DNA of 64,000 nt from Panopea generosa (Eukaryota; Mollusca; Bivalvia; Adapedonta; Hiatellidae). Position numbers and translations under genes: made by a program. Where the stretch lies: contig CM055901.1 of NCBI GenBank assembly GCA_029582155.1, positions 55,038,625-55,102,624 of the forward strand, read 5' to 3'. The first letter of the stretch is position 1. Every line of letters starts with the position of its first letter. The notes below the pieces were generated by a model, which saw nothing but the letters and a program-made list of their open reading frames with translations, searched no databases and had not been told where the DNA came from. Positions 1 through 20,559 of the stretch are shown piece after piece.

Positions 1-210
1 ATAGAAAGAGTTTATGAAGTTTAATAACTAAACCATAGATACTTTAAAAACAGAGAAAGAGCTTCAGTAAAATTTTAAACTGGATAATAACGACAATACC
101 AATGATACGGTCATGAAAATAGCTCTCAACTAGAAATGCGTCCATGGGACACAGATGCAGCCCCACCCCCCCCCCCTCCCCCCCCCCCACTTGTTACTAC
201 ATTGTAGATA

Positions 211-470
211 TCAATAAAGCCAAATATCAAGTTTCATAAAAATCAGTCCATCAATAAAGATTTTAGAGGTCGGAACCCGCCAGCCATTCAGAGTCCAGAT
301 CACCTAATTAATATGCGCCAATTCCATCCATTGTCAAACTTGACCTGGGTCTTGTTAATATAAAGCCAAATAAAAAATTTCGTCAAAATCAATCCATAAA
401 TAAAGACTTTAGAGGTCGGAAACTATCAGCCAATCAGAGACCAGAACACCTAATTAATATGCAGGGATTT
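211..470. repeat. Tandem dimer, ~146-bp period
   Basis: The segment from TAAAGCCAAAT at 215 recurs at 361. Both copies run through a TTTAGAGGTCGGAA segment and a CCTAATTAATATGC segment. The copies are diverged but collinear. The family was not recognised. Confidence 0.75.
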
Positions 471-859
471 TTATGGAACCTGAGCTGTAGTTTATCACCT
501 TACATCTTTCTACCAAATATGAATCAAATCTATCCAATCCTTCAAGAGATATAGGCGGAAACCAATTTCTTGACATAACTCTATCAAAAATCATCAGACC
601 GGAACAAAATACGAACTTGACCTGTATAAACGATTGTGAAGTCACACATCAAATTTGGTTTAAATCTGTTCATTTAAACTAAAGCTATAAGCCAGAAACC
701 GTTTTCGTACTTACGAGACGTACGCAAGTACTGACAGCGGTGGTACTTTATGCCCCCACATTGAAAATGGCGTGGGTATAAAGAAGTTATTTATTCCGCT
801 TCCTTTATAAAAACCTTTCCATTTATCTTCAAGAAGTTTACATAACTTAAAATATTGCC

Positions 860-1850
860 CACAGTGTGATCTGTTTTCCAACTGCAACAGCCATATTTCA
901 GGCCAATCTGAATTTTCTTAAGGACCAACTAAACTTTTTAGTATCACTTCTGTAAGGACTTTGTAGGACCACTATTATCATCCTCCAGTACTTCGGACCT
1001 ACATATGAAGGAGGTAAAACTAAAACTTTAGATATTTTGCTTCTTTTTTCCAAGTCTTTGTATTGCAGTGATTTATTTTTTCCTACCATGTGTTAAAAGG
1101 TCAGTATTTTAGAATTCACCACTGAACATTTGATGTTGATACCAGATTTCTAGGCAAATCTGTGTCATTTCAGAATTGTTGGTTCGAACTGCATTGTAGG
1201 CAAAAAGTTGACATATTATTACTCTGGAAATTGATAGGCATCACAAAAACATTGAATTAACAAAAAATGGTCAAGGTATGAATGTTTGCCCTTTATAAAG
1301 GCATATCTTGAACCAGTAAAGAATTTGAGCCAAGACACATGCTGCAGATTTTATTTTTTCACTGTGTTTTGGACACAAATGTTACAGTGAAGCCCTATGG
1401 CAAATGTAATAGTGCTGTGATCTGTTTCACAACTAACACCATTATTATCTCCCTTGAGTACTCCAGACCTACAGATGAAGGAGGTAGAAATAAAACTTTA
1501 TTTTTCTTTTTCTTCTTTTTTTCAGCAGCGATTTAATTTTTCGTATCATGTGTTAATTGGTCACTGAACATTTAATGGTGATACCAGATTTCTGGGCAAT
1601 ACTGTGTCATTTAAGAATTGTTCATTCGAACCGCACCTTGAGCGAATAGTTGAAATAGTATTATGGAAACTGATAGGTATCACAAACGCATTGAATTTAA
1701 AAAAAAATCCTGGTCAAGGTATGCTTTTTTTCCCTTGAACTAGTGAAGAATTTCAGCCAAGACATGCTGCAGATTTTGTTTTGGACATAAATGTTACAAT
1801 GGAGCCCTACAGGAAATGTAATAGTGGTGTGAGATGTGTAAACTTCAAAG
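860..1850. repeat. Imperfect tandem duplication, ~465 bp units
   Basis: Two diverged copies follow each other. Shared blocks in order include ATTATCWYCYTNSAGTACTYC, GAYACCAGATTTCTRGGCAA, GGTCAAGGTATG and AAGACAYATGCTGCAGATTT. The first copy has about 85 bp extra near its start. It lies in an SMC5 intron and has no coding potential that I can see. Confidence 0.7.
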
Positions 1851-1957
1851 AAAAGCCAACCTGTATTTTACCATAATCATAAAAATGCAGACAGACAGAT
1901 GGATTCAGAATGACAATAAGCTATAAAAACATCTAGATTCATTGATAAATAAATATA

Positions 1958-10172
<8,215 letters not shown>

Positions 10173-12219
10173 GATCAACTGTTTAAAATCATCTCAAACA
10201 ACGATAAAATAGCAATAAACAGTTGAAAAATAGAGTAACTGGACAGTTTCGCGCGATCGACTTGTTCCCTGTATTGGGCGCTTTACAGTCATCACGATTT
10301 GAAACGCTTGTTTTTCCTCTTTTGAAAAGAAAGCGTTGCAGATGATCTAGACTAATGCTTTATTCAGCAGGGAACCAGATTGTGGGTCGGACAAGTCTAA
10401 TATACGACACAATAAAAAAAAAAGACTATATGACTGCGGCTTAAGATTAATTTTTTTTGTGATAAGTATCGTTTAATCCATGTAAGACATAATTCATTAT
10501 TATACAAAAGTTGCTCAGGTATCAATATAAACGATGATTTTGAAATTTAACACATTATAGAGTAACTGTATATAAATTACAAAACATAAATACATATTAT
10601 GTCTCAGTCTATATTAATCAACTTAATTTGCATATTATATGAAGTTCTATTGGGAGAGTTGCATTTCCTCAATTGGTGTAGCAAAGGTATTTTTTCAAAT
10701 TCTGTTATCTTCTGTGTTTTAATAATTTCTTTCCATCTTTTTGGTATGCTTTAGGTAAAAGTGAAGTAAATGAGAAATTCTGTGTTATTTATTGTGTATG
10801 TAATTGTTTCAATCTTTCGATAATATAAAACGTTTTGTATTTAGGATCATATATATTATTTATTGTTTTAATTCTTAGCTGTCACCATGATAAACAAAAT
10901 AATACAGGCTTTCGTGCTACTTCTAAAATCGACCAAGGGTTTTTTGTCCAACTTCTAAAACGTACCGAGGGGCCACATTCGCTATTTAAAATAAATAAAA
11001 CAGTTAATAGAAATATGTAGAATACTATGAATAAAGATATATATGATAATCAGATAAGATAAACATTACGAGTAATTCATATGACTTGTAAATACATTTG
11101 ATCGAACATGTATATTGATTTCAGCAAGAAGGTAGGACCTATACAGGTATCTATTTTAGATGAAATGGTAACATAAGTGTTATCAGCGAAAGTAAATATA
11201 TTGAAAAACACAAGAAATGATAGAAAACGTCTTGAATGTAGATTTATTTTCTTATCGAGGGAATTTGAATGATGATATTTAGCTTCATTTATATATTTTA
11301 TTTCTATGGAAGGACCAAAGTAATTCCCCCTAATTAACTGATATTTATCTATAATAAGACGTAATATTACATACATCCTGCCATAAAACCTGGGGTGATC
11401 TCTTCTATTTATATTCACGCTCCTACTGATATGTACAACATGCACACCAACATAGTATTGCAGCATGCTGCGAACGGGGGAAGGTGGGATTGGGACACTA
11501 ATCTTGTTAATGGTTTACAAAATAATTACTTAAGATCAGCTCTGCCAATTCTTGTTATTATCTAAAGCGTGTTGTTTGTTTTTATCAGTCTAATTTGAGC
11601 AAATGCTTTGTATATGTTTTTAACAAGTTGATCACTGTTTGTCCAATTACTTAATTGTTTATATGTCTCTGGTTTGTAATATAATGTTTGTGATGATTAA
11701 ATATTGTATTGAAATCGATAATTTGTTAGTGTTAGTTTCTATTTTACTAATTATCATTTTCATTTCTGGTAATAACTGATAGTTTTCCTTAGTAGATTAT
11801 GACGGACTTAATGTCAGGTTTAATTGGCTGTCGTGTGTTTCGTTTATACATCGTAATATTTTGTTTGCATATGCAGTTACTGTTCATTATTTGTGAAAAT
11901 AAGCATTTAATAAATAAAGTTGAATAGCTTAAAACTGACAATACAACGTGGTAACAGTGTAAGGATCACCAGGTTTTAACTTGGATTTATTTTCATATAG
12001 AAAAGCGTGCTAGCTTACACCAAGGGCTCTATATAATTCCTTACACCTAGGATTTATGCGGAGGATTTTAAACACTATAGAAATGTATCGAAGCAGTATC
12101 AAATATGAAAGATAACTTGAATACTTGTTTAAGTGTAATAGCAATGGTGTTTAAAGTATTTACATCACTTTAATATTAAACTATAATGCATTGTGCAAAG
12201 AGTCATATCCGAATATATG
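10173..12219. other. Intergenic region upstream of SMC5
   Basis: The SMC5 promoter must lie at the left end, apart from any 5' non-coding exon. The remainder is AT-rich with no recognised gene. The 129-codon open frame on the minus strand at 11077-11466 has no recognisable motif. Confidence 0.5.
10247..10254. promoter_or_regulatory. E2F-type motif upstream of SMC5
   Basis: TTTCGCGC, within TTTCGCGCGATCGA, lies 75-82 bp upstream of the SMC5 start codon. It matches the E2F consensus TTTSSCGC. SMC genes are commonly expressed with the cell cycle, so the site is plausible, but an 8-bp match alone is weak. Confidence 0.4.
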
Positions 12220-12882
12220 GTATAAACTCATACCGGGGGGACGCTCAAAAACCCCATGGCTAAAAATTGACAGGGTAGTCAAAATCCCCTCGATAGAATT
12301 AAAAAGGTGGTCAAACTTCCCTTGATCAAAATAGAGGGGTAGTCAAAATCCCATTGATTGGTAGTAAAAATCCCCATGATATATATATATGAGGGTGTTC
12401 AAGCTGGAATGTAATTTTTGTTTTATTTCCTTAAAAAGAAAAGGCACATTCACAAGCATTTATAAAGACCGCAAATTCACAAACAACTATGTTATTAATT
12501 ATATTTTTACATTTTTCAAAAAACTTGTTTGTCACAGTCAATTATTTATGTGGTCATGTTAATTATTTGCTGATAATTAGAGCAGTTAATTGTAATTTTT
12601 AACAAAAACTCGTGTGTCACAGTTATTTAAGTGACCATGTCAATGATTACCCTTTAATTAATTAAATTGACTGCATATTGGATTAGATCTTTGATTATAA
12701 ATACTTTAAATGATTATTCATAAATGCCACCCATCATGGGGATTTTGACATCCCTATCATTTTCGCCATGTGGATTTTGACTACCCATCAAGGGGATTTT
12801 GACCAACCTGTTAATTCTGTCGAGGGGATTTCGACTACCTTGTCATTTTTGAGCCATTGGGATTTTGAAGTACACTATAACC
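12220..12882. mobile_element. Long-inverted-repeat (foldback) element
   Basis: The left arm (12220-12384) and right arm (12728-12882) are inverted, imperfect copies of about 155 bp. Each arm is built of short repeats of the motif GGTAGTCAAAATCCCC with AT-rich spacers. The centre (about 340 bp) is AT-rich and contains a degenerate direct repeat around GTCACAGT and GTGRYCATGT. No coding capacity and no clear target duplication were seen; the exact ends are uncertain. Confidence 0.75.
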
Positions 12883-13389
12883 AAATGCTTGAATTATAAG
12901 AAACAAACGCAATATTTTAGCCAGATTCAACATGCAACGGGAAATACAAAATCAAGCGAACGATGATGGATATTAATTTGTATTTGAAAGAATGTATTTA
13001 TGCATCGTATCGGATCGATAATTCGACTGTGTAAAAATATGCAAGAAGAAAATTGGCGCTTTATTACAGGCATTTCGCGCAGAATGTATTTTCAAACAAT
13101 TTTAGCCCAGGCTGCAAAAATCTTTTTTCCACTAAATGGGGGATAAATATTCAAAGTAAACTATTATATTTTTTTATAAAGATATAATGAAGGACAGAGC
13201 TGGACAATAACTTTGGGTATTTAACTGCTCAAAACGGTTATTAGGATTATTTTCCTAGTTCATGAACTACGTAAAGTAAAAACAAAAACTCATCATTCAT
13301 CCGATAGTTTTATCACAGTTTGAGTATTGTAACTACTAAACTTCTGTTTAATAGCTATAAAAAATGTGATAATCATGAAACATACAATA

Positions 13390-13640
13390 TAATAACACTT
13401 ATATTTCATGTGCGGGCAAAGGATCTTAACTATTTTCCGCCATCTGGTTCTGTCTTGTTCTACCCGCTTTGCTTCTCCCCACATTAACTGGATTGACCGC
13501 AACTCCGCTTCCAGAGTTCCTTTCCAGGTCTTGTGTAATCCAGTATAGTGATTGTCTAATGGGACTGCTCCATTTGCAGAACGTGTCCCATCTATCTCGA
13601 GTTGTGTACTTTGGTGGTAAATACCGTGTATCCACAGTAT
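13390..13640 (-). pseudogene. LINE ORF2 C-terminal remnant
   Basis: Minus-strand frames spell WMGHVLQMEQS and, after frame changes, TWKGTLEAELRSIQLMWGEA then KRVEQDRTRWRKIVKILCPH. The WGEA...QDRTRWRKIV...LCPH string is the usual end of non-LTR retrotransposon ORF2. The frame shift between segments and the absence of an RT domain upstream mark it as a dead 3' fragment. Confidence 0.75.
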
Positions 13641-13974
13641 CTATCCTTCAAAGACAGTTGTTTAAGAAACGTGCAGTTTTGGCCTGCGGGTTTTCCATGC
13701 TGTAAGGTAAATGAGTTACACTAGTGCCGTGCACTGGGGAATGGAAAATAAAAGTTTAATCAGTATAAAGTGTATGTAACAACGTCACAAAGATACAATC
13801 TGTTTCTGAGACACCATACTACTTGATTACGATCGGCATGCATATATATTTTCACTTAAATATACGAGCAAATTGATTATCTTAAACAATACTGGTATCC
13901 GTCATACACATGTATTTAGGCTAATGTCGTGACATGCGCATTTCCATACCTTTGAGCCAAATTAGTACATTGTT

Positions 13975-14019
13975 CAATGAATGAATGAATGAATGAATGA
14001 ATGAATGAATGAATGAATG
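13975..14019. repeat. (GAAT)n microsatellite
   Basis: About eleven uninterrupted GAAT/ATGA units sit directly before the dispersed repeat that starts at 14018. Confidence 0.95.
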
Positions 14020-14441
14020 GGGTTTTACGGCGTACCAACACATTATAGGTTATTCGACGCCAACAGGAAGGAAGATTCCAGGTTCACTCTACATGTACAA
14101 AAACAACAAATTAACATACAGATTTTAAAAAAAAAATACACCAACAAATGAATATGCAGAATGAACCTAGAACTTTGATACCTGTAAAACTGCAGAGTTT
14201 CAGCAAATTCTATCTTATTACCTAAATTGTCGCTTCTTACGACATGTATGAGCCACAGTGGTCCTATTCTTGCCATCACTCATATGGCTCCCTGGAACCA
14301 CACAGAGGTTGATAATTTAACCACAATAGTGAACATGAAAAAAAAAAAGATAAAATGAACATGACACCCATTCGGAGGATTCCTACCCCTCTGCAGATAT
14401 CGGCAGTAATTCTATTCTTAGCCGGAACCACACAGGCTTAC
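14018..14441. repeat. Dispersed repeat, copy 1 (with internal insertion)
   Basis: It starts GGGGTTTTACGGCGTACCAA and ends GCCGGAACCACACAGGCTTA. It matches 26471-26785 almost throughout but carries about 80 bp extra in the middle, including a second GGAACCACACAG. Relationship to a known family is not established. It follows a GAAT microsatellite; the second copy follows a short GAATGCATGAA. Confidence 0.85.
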
Positions 14442-14724
14442 ATTTTTCAAATAACCTAATGAAAGTAATAACAACACCGATGACTGATTATAAATTAGGT
14501 AAGAGGTATATAAGGAAATATAAAAATAAAGGTTATTTTAAAATAAAATGCAAAATGCTATTCTTATCATTATACTTTCTTTTGTATTTTTTAAATTAGT
14601 TTAACTCCTATTTCAGGTTATATATGGCATGCCTAGTTTAAATGGTGGAGGAAGTCCTCAGAGTAGAATCAACGTCCTTCCGCAAGTAACTGGCAAACTT
14701 TCTCACGTAAAGTTTTTGGACCGA

Positions 14725-14805
14725 TCCTGACTGAAACCTATGACCTCAGCGGTGAGAGGTATGTGATAGTGAGACAGCCCTTAGACCAGTCGGCCACGGA
14801 GGACC
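14725..14805 (-). mobile_element. tRNA-like SINE head (Leu/Ser-like)
   Basis: The minus strand reads CCTCCGTGGCCGACTGGTCT (A box) and, further on, GGTCATAGGTTTCAGTCAGG (degenerate B box), with a long variable-arm-like middle. The acceptor ends do not pair convincingly, so this is a SINE or tRNA relic, not a tRNA gene. Confidence 0.5.
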
Positions 14806-15059
14806 CTTTACCATTATACCCTCATAAACAAGTAATATGTAATTTATTACGGGACATTTGTCCAGGCTTCGGGAGCATTTAACTTGCCTAATCGCTCGAT
14901 GAAAACTAAAAATTGGACTAAGGTACATTTGAAACGAAATTTACATTCTAAAAATATCAGAACTTAAATACTGCTTGACGACCTTCATGTCGCCATACAG
15001 ACTCTTTCAAAGATGAAACAATTTTTACAACGTGTAAACATGTATAACTGAACTGAACA

Positions 15060-15545
15060 GCAAGTTGGCCGTGATCACGGTGGTTGTGATGCGTCAGGCG
15101 ACAGCACGGCAACACGGTGGCTGTGATCGCGTGGTTGTGATGCGTCAGACGACAGACGAGAGCACGGAGGCTGTGATCACGTAGTTGTGATACGTCAGAC
15201 GACAGCACGGTGGCTGTGATCACGTGGTTGTGATGCTTCAGACGACAACACGGCAACTCGGTGGCTGTGATCACGTGGTTGTGATGCGTCAGACGATAGC
15301 AAGGTAGCAAGACGGCTGTGATCACGTGGTTGTTATGCGTCAGACGAAGCACACCAATACGCTGCGGCTGTGATTATGGTGGTTGTGGTGCTTCAGACGA
15401 CAGTACATCAACACGGTCGCCCTGGGTACGTGTTTGTGATGCGTCAACGATTGCACGACATCACGACGGCTGTGATCACGGTGGCTGAAATGTGTCAGAC
15501 GACAACACGGTGGCTGAGATCACGTGGTTGTAATGCGTCAGACAG
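15060..15545. repeat. Minisatellite, ~10 copies
   Basis: About ten copies of a 35-60 bp unit with the core GGCTGTGATCACGTGGTTGT then GATGCGTCAGACGACA are present, with variable GCAC/ACGG linkers. It is locally GC-rich compared with its surroundings. It creates a 131-codon minus-strand open frame and a 61-codon plus-strand frame that reflect the periodicity, not genes. Confidence 0.93.
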
Positions 15546-15957
15546 CAGATATTGACCCCTTTATTAACTGAAAATGTTTAAATCGGTAATAAGCCGTAAT
15601 ACTACGCAATAGTCCGGCATACTGCCATAAAGTCGGGGGTCATACAACCTGAGGTGATTTATGCTAATTAAGGCACACTATGCCATAGTTGCAGGGTATT
15701 TCTCATTACCACATGGTGTGAATGTGGTGTTGGTGATTTATGAAAGTTCAGCAGGATGCCAGTAGCAGGACACTAGCATACACTTTGTGCAATATGCCTG
15801 TAGGCATTATATTCCATATGACACTGTCTCTAAAACGTGAAAAAAAATCATATTTATCCGGGGAATAGTTAGAATGGATAATCATCAGATTTCGAATGGG
15901 GTTGTTAAAAATAAAATTACACAATTTGATTAACAAAAAAACAGTGCCAATTATGTA

Positions 15958-15994
<37 letters not shown>
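15958..15994. repeat. (CAA)n microsatellite
   Basis: Twelve uninterrupted CAA units. Confidence 0.95.
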
Positions 15995-15995
<1 letters not shown>

Positions 15996-16414
15996 CATAC
16001 ATGCATGCTTCATCTAAATAAACTTTAAAAGGGGTATGAAACCAAAACCCTATCAGCAATGGATGTACCAGCTTAACACGAGAATGAAAGAAATAAAAAA
16101 AATGCTGTCAGAGACAAAAAATTAAGCTAACTAAGATTTTATTTAAATTAATTATATATTATTGTCTCTTACTCAGTTACAAACATGAATACATGAAATA
16201 CCATTATTTCCTCAAATTCTATTCCTGGTTTTAATTATAGTCGTGTTTTTTTTTGTTTTTTTTATATGATTTATTGATTGAGTAGCAAACAGCGTAGACA
16301 AGGATAACATGCCACGGATGTGCAGACTGGCCGGGGTCTACATCGACACTGACTGCTTTTCTTTATCATTCTAAGGGTTATTTTTCTATTTACAAATTCA
16401 ATCATGCTAACTTT

Positions 16415-16560
16415 TGTAATGCCAGACTACATGATAAGATGTCAGACTCGTGATTCGTGAGTTTCAGGTTTGATCTCTGGGTCACAACCGTTGTGACTGT
16501 TAGCCTCTTTTTGGGTGAAAGCGTCATAAGACCTTGCTGTAGGGTTTCCCTGAATTATTT
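16415..16560 (+). repeat. Possible tRNA-SINE relic
   Basis: The segment GATAAGATGTCAGACTCGTG, followed about 20 bp on by CAGGTTTGATCTCTGGGTC, resembles the A-box to B-box distance and sequence of tRNA-SINE heads. It is heavily diverged. Confidence 0.3.
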
Positions 16561-16635
16561 TGTACACATATTTTTCTCTTTTATTTTGAAAAAGTATGCA
16601 AATATAAAGCATAAAAACATTTAATTTCAGCAGGT

Positions 16636-16900
16636 CTCAAAATTATATTACCACTGTGTCCGAGAATAATACTCCCACTGCACGAAAACAACAATGTTAC
16701 TGTGTCTGATAATAACAGTACTTTATTAAAGTAGGTCTGAGAGTTGTAATCACTATGATATATTATCACTGATTCTGAGCGAGATATATATTTTCACTGT
16801 GTCTGAGAATTATAATATCACTGTGTCTGATTATGTAAATGTCTGAGTTAGTATAGCAAGTAACATTATGTGAGAATGTGTCTGAGACTGTATCTCAGAA
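16636..16900. repeat. Degenerate tandem repeat (CACTGTGTCTGAGAAT)
   Basis: A unit of about 30-60 bp containing TCACTGTGTCTGAGAATWAT recurs about six times with strong divergence. Confidence 0.6.
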
Positions 16901-17078
16901 TGCATTGCTCCCCAACTACCTTTCTTTGGCCCTGTGAAGAAACTGTGTACTGAAAACTGGGAGTTAAGTTATGTTATTTTCATGTTTTGCCTTTATATAT
17001 CCTCATATTTATATATTAATTTTGAAATTTTAGAATTTACTGTTGTTTCCGTAAAATATAGGCTCACGGTTTTTAATA

Positions 17079-17800
17079 TAACGTCCGTCCCCGGGTCATG
17101 TTATATACAAAATTTAAGTTCTTATTAAATAACTAAAACTTGGATAAAATTAGACGATGCTGAAAACAAGTCTAATTATAACTGTGACAAGTATTATGTT
17201 ATAGTATTCAATGAAAATATGACAAAATCATGATTGAGCATCTTAAATGAACACATTTTCACATAAAACTGTTTCAAAATTGCATTTTTTTTGTCTAAAA
17301 TTAAAAGAAGCACCATTTCTTTTACACATATCTTTAATAATAAGAGCAATTTTATAGACTCAAATAATGGTATCTCTCTTAGAATAATGTTCAAATTAAA
17401 TGTAACGTCCGTTCCCTTATTTTGTAACGTCCGTCCCTTGAGCTCCTGGTCAGTGGGTTATGTATATGCTATTTATTAAAATTGATCTTAAACAGACTGT
17501 AATAAATGTATGTAGTATGCCATGTTTATGTCAGTTCTTTGTTTAAATATTAGTTTTATATTGAATAAACAAGTAAAACCTATTTTTTAAGAAAAGATAA
17601 AATTATGGTTATATTCGTTTTATTGAATACGATCTACAAAATGACAACCCCTCCCCCCCCCCCCCCCCACCCCCTATAAATTATGCTTATATATTGATAC
17701 AGATACCCCAGATGAATATATTTATCCTTTTTTTAAAAACTTAGGCATGGAAAACAAGCACATATATCAACATCACTCATGAAGCTGTAACGCCCGTCCC
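17079..17800. repeat. Four copies of TAACGTCCGTCCC
   Basis: The motif TAACGTCCGTCCC (allowing one change) occurs at 17079, 17403, 17425 and 17788 in otherwise AT-rich sequence. It may mark degenerate copies of one repeat. An impure C tract lies at about 17653-17668. Confidence 0.5.
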
Positions 17801-17809
17801 CTTGTCTAC

Positions 17810-19310
17810 CAGCCTTGAGAAATATAAGATTATTTTTTTTAAATTTGGGCAAAAAGTTATCTCTTCTTCGAATGTCCTACATATTTGAAACTTAAACCTA
17901 TCAGAAAAAATAAAAACAAGTGAATAACTTAAACTTTGTATTTTTGACTTTAATGCTTACCTATTTGGCCCGTTTACTGTGTAACAGGCAATATGTCTTT
18001 CTTTCTTTATTAGTTAAAATAAAAAAAAAGAGGAATAAAGTATATTTGACGATGTGATGATTAACTTTAATTAAATGAGATGTGAATATCGTCGGTAATT
18101 CAAACAAGTATTAACATTATTGGTTAGTGCGTTCTTTCACTTAATTTGACCTGAATTGACTAAAAAGAATATATATCATAAATACTTACTTATTATGAAA
18201 TTGGAATAAAATATAGAAAGAGCATTATTTTTCGATATATTGTCATTTCATAACTGGAATCTGGTCATTTCGTTACCATATATCATTGGTCATTGCGTTA
18301 CCGTTATCAGTAAAAGTTTTATGAAGATCAATAAAACAATATATATTATTTATGTTTATGGTATTTTTTTCATCTTATTTCCAGTTCGCTACCGAGCACG
18401 ACGTTTTCTGCAGAAGGACATCACCGCCGCTCAGATTTCAAAATTATGTTTTCAAATATAAAACATTACGTTTGTTGAAAAAATGAGTTTAGAAGATTTT
18501 GATTTAGTGGTTCTATACAATATAATAATGTATAATTATCTGTAAATATTATGTAATTCTCCACAGAAAGGAATGCAAGCGCTGAGATAAGAGCACGTAA
18601 ACACCTTATAACACAATATTTTACTTGTAAAACTTGTATTATTAATTAGTTGAAGTCATCATATTTAAGTAAGTTTCATTTTCTATGCGAAGAAAAATAA
18701 TGATTTAGAGGAAAGTAAGCTTTTGCAAAATTTGGTTAAACAATTTTAACAGTTTGAACCGTATTTTGTTACTAAGTATGTTTTGTTTTCATTTTTTTAT
18801 ATAGCATGCTTTCTCTCTATATAGAAAAGATCCGTATAATCGTAAATTCAATTGGTTGTGAATTTAATTATCTCCCTTTATGCAATTAAATATATATTAA
18901 TTCACTGTATCTATATAATTCAACGGGTCATGTGAGTAGTCCTGAATCCTTAACTGGATCCTACTCATATAAAGCTATCAGTTCATGTATGTAAATTTGT
19001 CCACCCTGTCCAGATGTGTTGCATGTAATTCCATAGTATACAAGTCATGATTTACACCAAATTTAGTGGTTTGGCAGAGGCCTTGATATTGTATCTATGG
19101 TTTGCATTGTAGCTAGGCGCACTCGCCGTAGTCTGGTCTGTACATTTATGAATTGGTTATTCACAAATAATAATCTCCACATATATATAATATATGATAG
19201 GGAGAATCAGACGTCTAACAAAACACCTTTCACATCAGCATTTCGCACATATAGTGTATAATATATCAATTAATACACACCAATTATGGATTCACACCTA
19301 CTGACTGTAA
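17810..19310. other. Intergenic, nothing recognised
   Basis: AT-rich sequence with short homopolymer runs. No gene, RNA or element was identified. Confidence 0.5.
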
Positions 19311-19317
19311 TTGTCGA

Positions 19318-19334
19318 CCCCCCCCCCCCCCCCC
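19318..19334. repeat. Poly-C tract
   Basis: An uninterrupted run of C of about 17 bases, continuing as impure C/A to about 19348. Confidence 0.9.
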
Positions 19335-19449
19335 AACCCCCCCTCCCCAAATGGTCTTTGAAAATAACGATGTATTTTATTATAGGTAGCGATGTATCCG
19401 TGAATATCAAGAGTCATGTACTGCCGTTGCAGACTAGACACGCAATTTC

Positions 19450-20330
19450 ATGTTTTATTTAGTGTGACCTTGACCTTTGAGTAATTTTGACCATGACATC
19501 TAATATAAAGGTATGGGTATTTCTACAGGTTGATCACTTGTATCATGCTATTTTAAAATCCCTCCACGTTAAACAAAGTTACAGACCAAAATGTAATATC
19601 AAACAAACTGAAAGTGTGACCTTGACCTCTGAGGTAAGGTTCTGGGTCTTAACGCAACATTTCTTCATGTCATATTGATCGTTTGATAAATTAAGCAAAG
19701 CGTTGTTGAAGGTCTGGGTGTTTCTACAGGTTGATCAGTTGTATCATGCTTTTTTTAAAATCCCTCCACGTTAAACAAAGTTTCAGACCAAAATGTAATA
19801 TCGAACAAACTCAAAGTGTGACCTTGGCCTTTGAGGTACGGGTCTGGGTATTACGTGCGACATATCGTCATATCACCATGATCAATTGAGCCAAGTTAAA
19901 GACACAGTTACAGACCAGACACAAAATTGAAAGTGCGACCTTGATCTTTAAGGAAAGGTTCTTGGTCTTACACGCCACACTTCATCATGTCATGTTGATC
20001 AACTCAGCCAAGTGTTTTTGAAATTTATCCATATGATAGGTGACAAAGTTACAGACCCGAAACGAAAGCTCGCACAGACTCAAGTGTTATCGAACAAACT
20101 CAAAGCGTGACCTTGACCTTTGAGGTAAGGGTGTGGATATTACTCGCGACACGTCGTCATGATATGTTGATCATTTGTAGCAAGTATCATTAAAATTCAT
20201 CTGTGCATGACAAAGTTACAGGCCGGACACGAAATTTCACACAAACGTTGTCATTAACATAACCCATCTATGCATGACAAAGTTACAGGCCGGACACGAA
20301 ATACCGGACGGACGCTGCGATTACTATATG
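19450..20330 (+). repeat. Tandem cluster of the TGACCTTGACCTTTGAGGTA repeat (cluster 2)
   Basis: About five units of roughly 120-200 bp. Each has GTGACCTTGACCTTTGAGGT (cores near 19463, 19616, 19817, 19936, 20106), a TCTGGGTMTTA segment, a CGTCATGWCATGTTGATCA segment and GACAAAGTTACAGRCCGGAC. Units are diverged and the period is irregular. Related clusters lie at 2400 and, inverted, at 52430. Confidence 0.85.
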
Positions 20331-20559
20331 CCACCTCCAAATATGAGAGTGGGGGTTGGTGTAAAAAATTATTTTTATAATTTAATTCGTAATTCAAAAC
20401 AAAACTATAGAATTTTGGTAATTAGAAACAGTTTTACTTCGATACCGAAATTATCAACAATGGTTTGGAGAGGTACGTATAAAAAGCCAACCATGTTTCA
20501 ATTACTATTTTGTATCGTATCTGTAACAAATCACAGCTGATACGTTGTTTCGTGTAAAC

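Noticed and set aside
11077-11466. 129-codon minus-strand open frame upstream of SMC5
   Set aside because: No recognisable motif; composition matches non-coding AT-rich DNA.
13975-14019. GAAT microsatellite as a regulatory array
   Set aside because: Simple slippage sequence adjoining a dispersed repeat; nothing suggests function.
14957-15352. 131-codon minus-strand open frame
   Set aside because: It is produced by the minisatellite; the protein is a periodic artefact.
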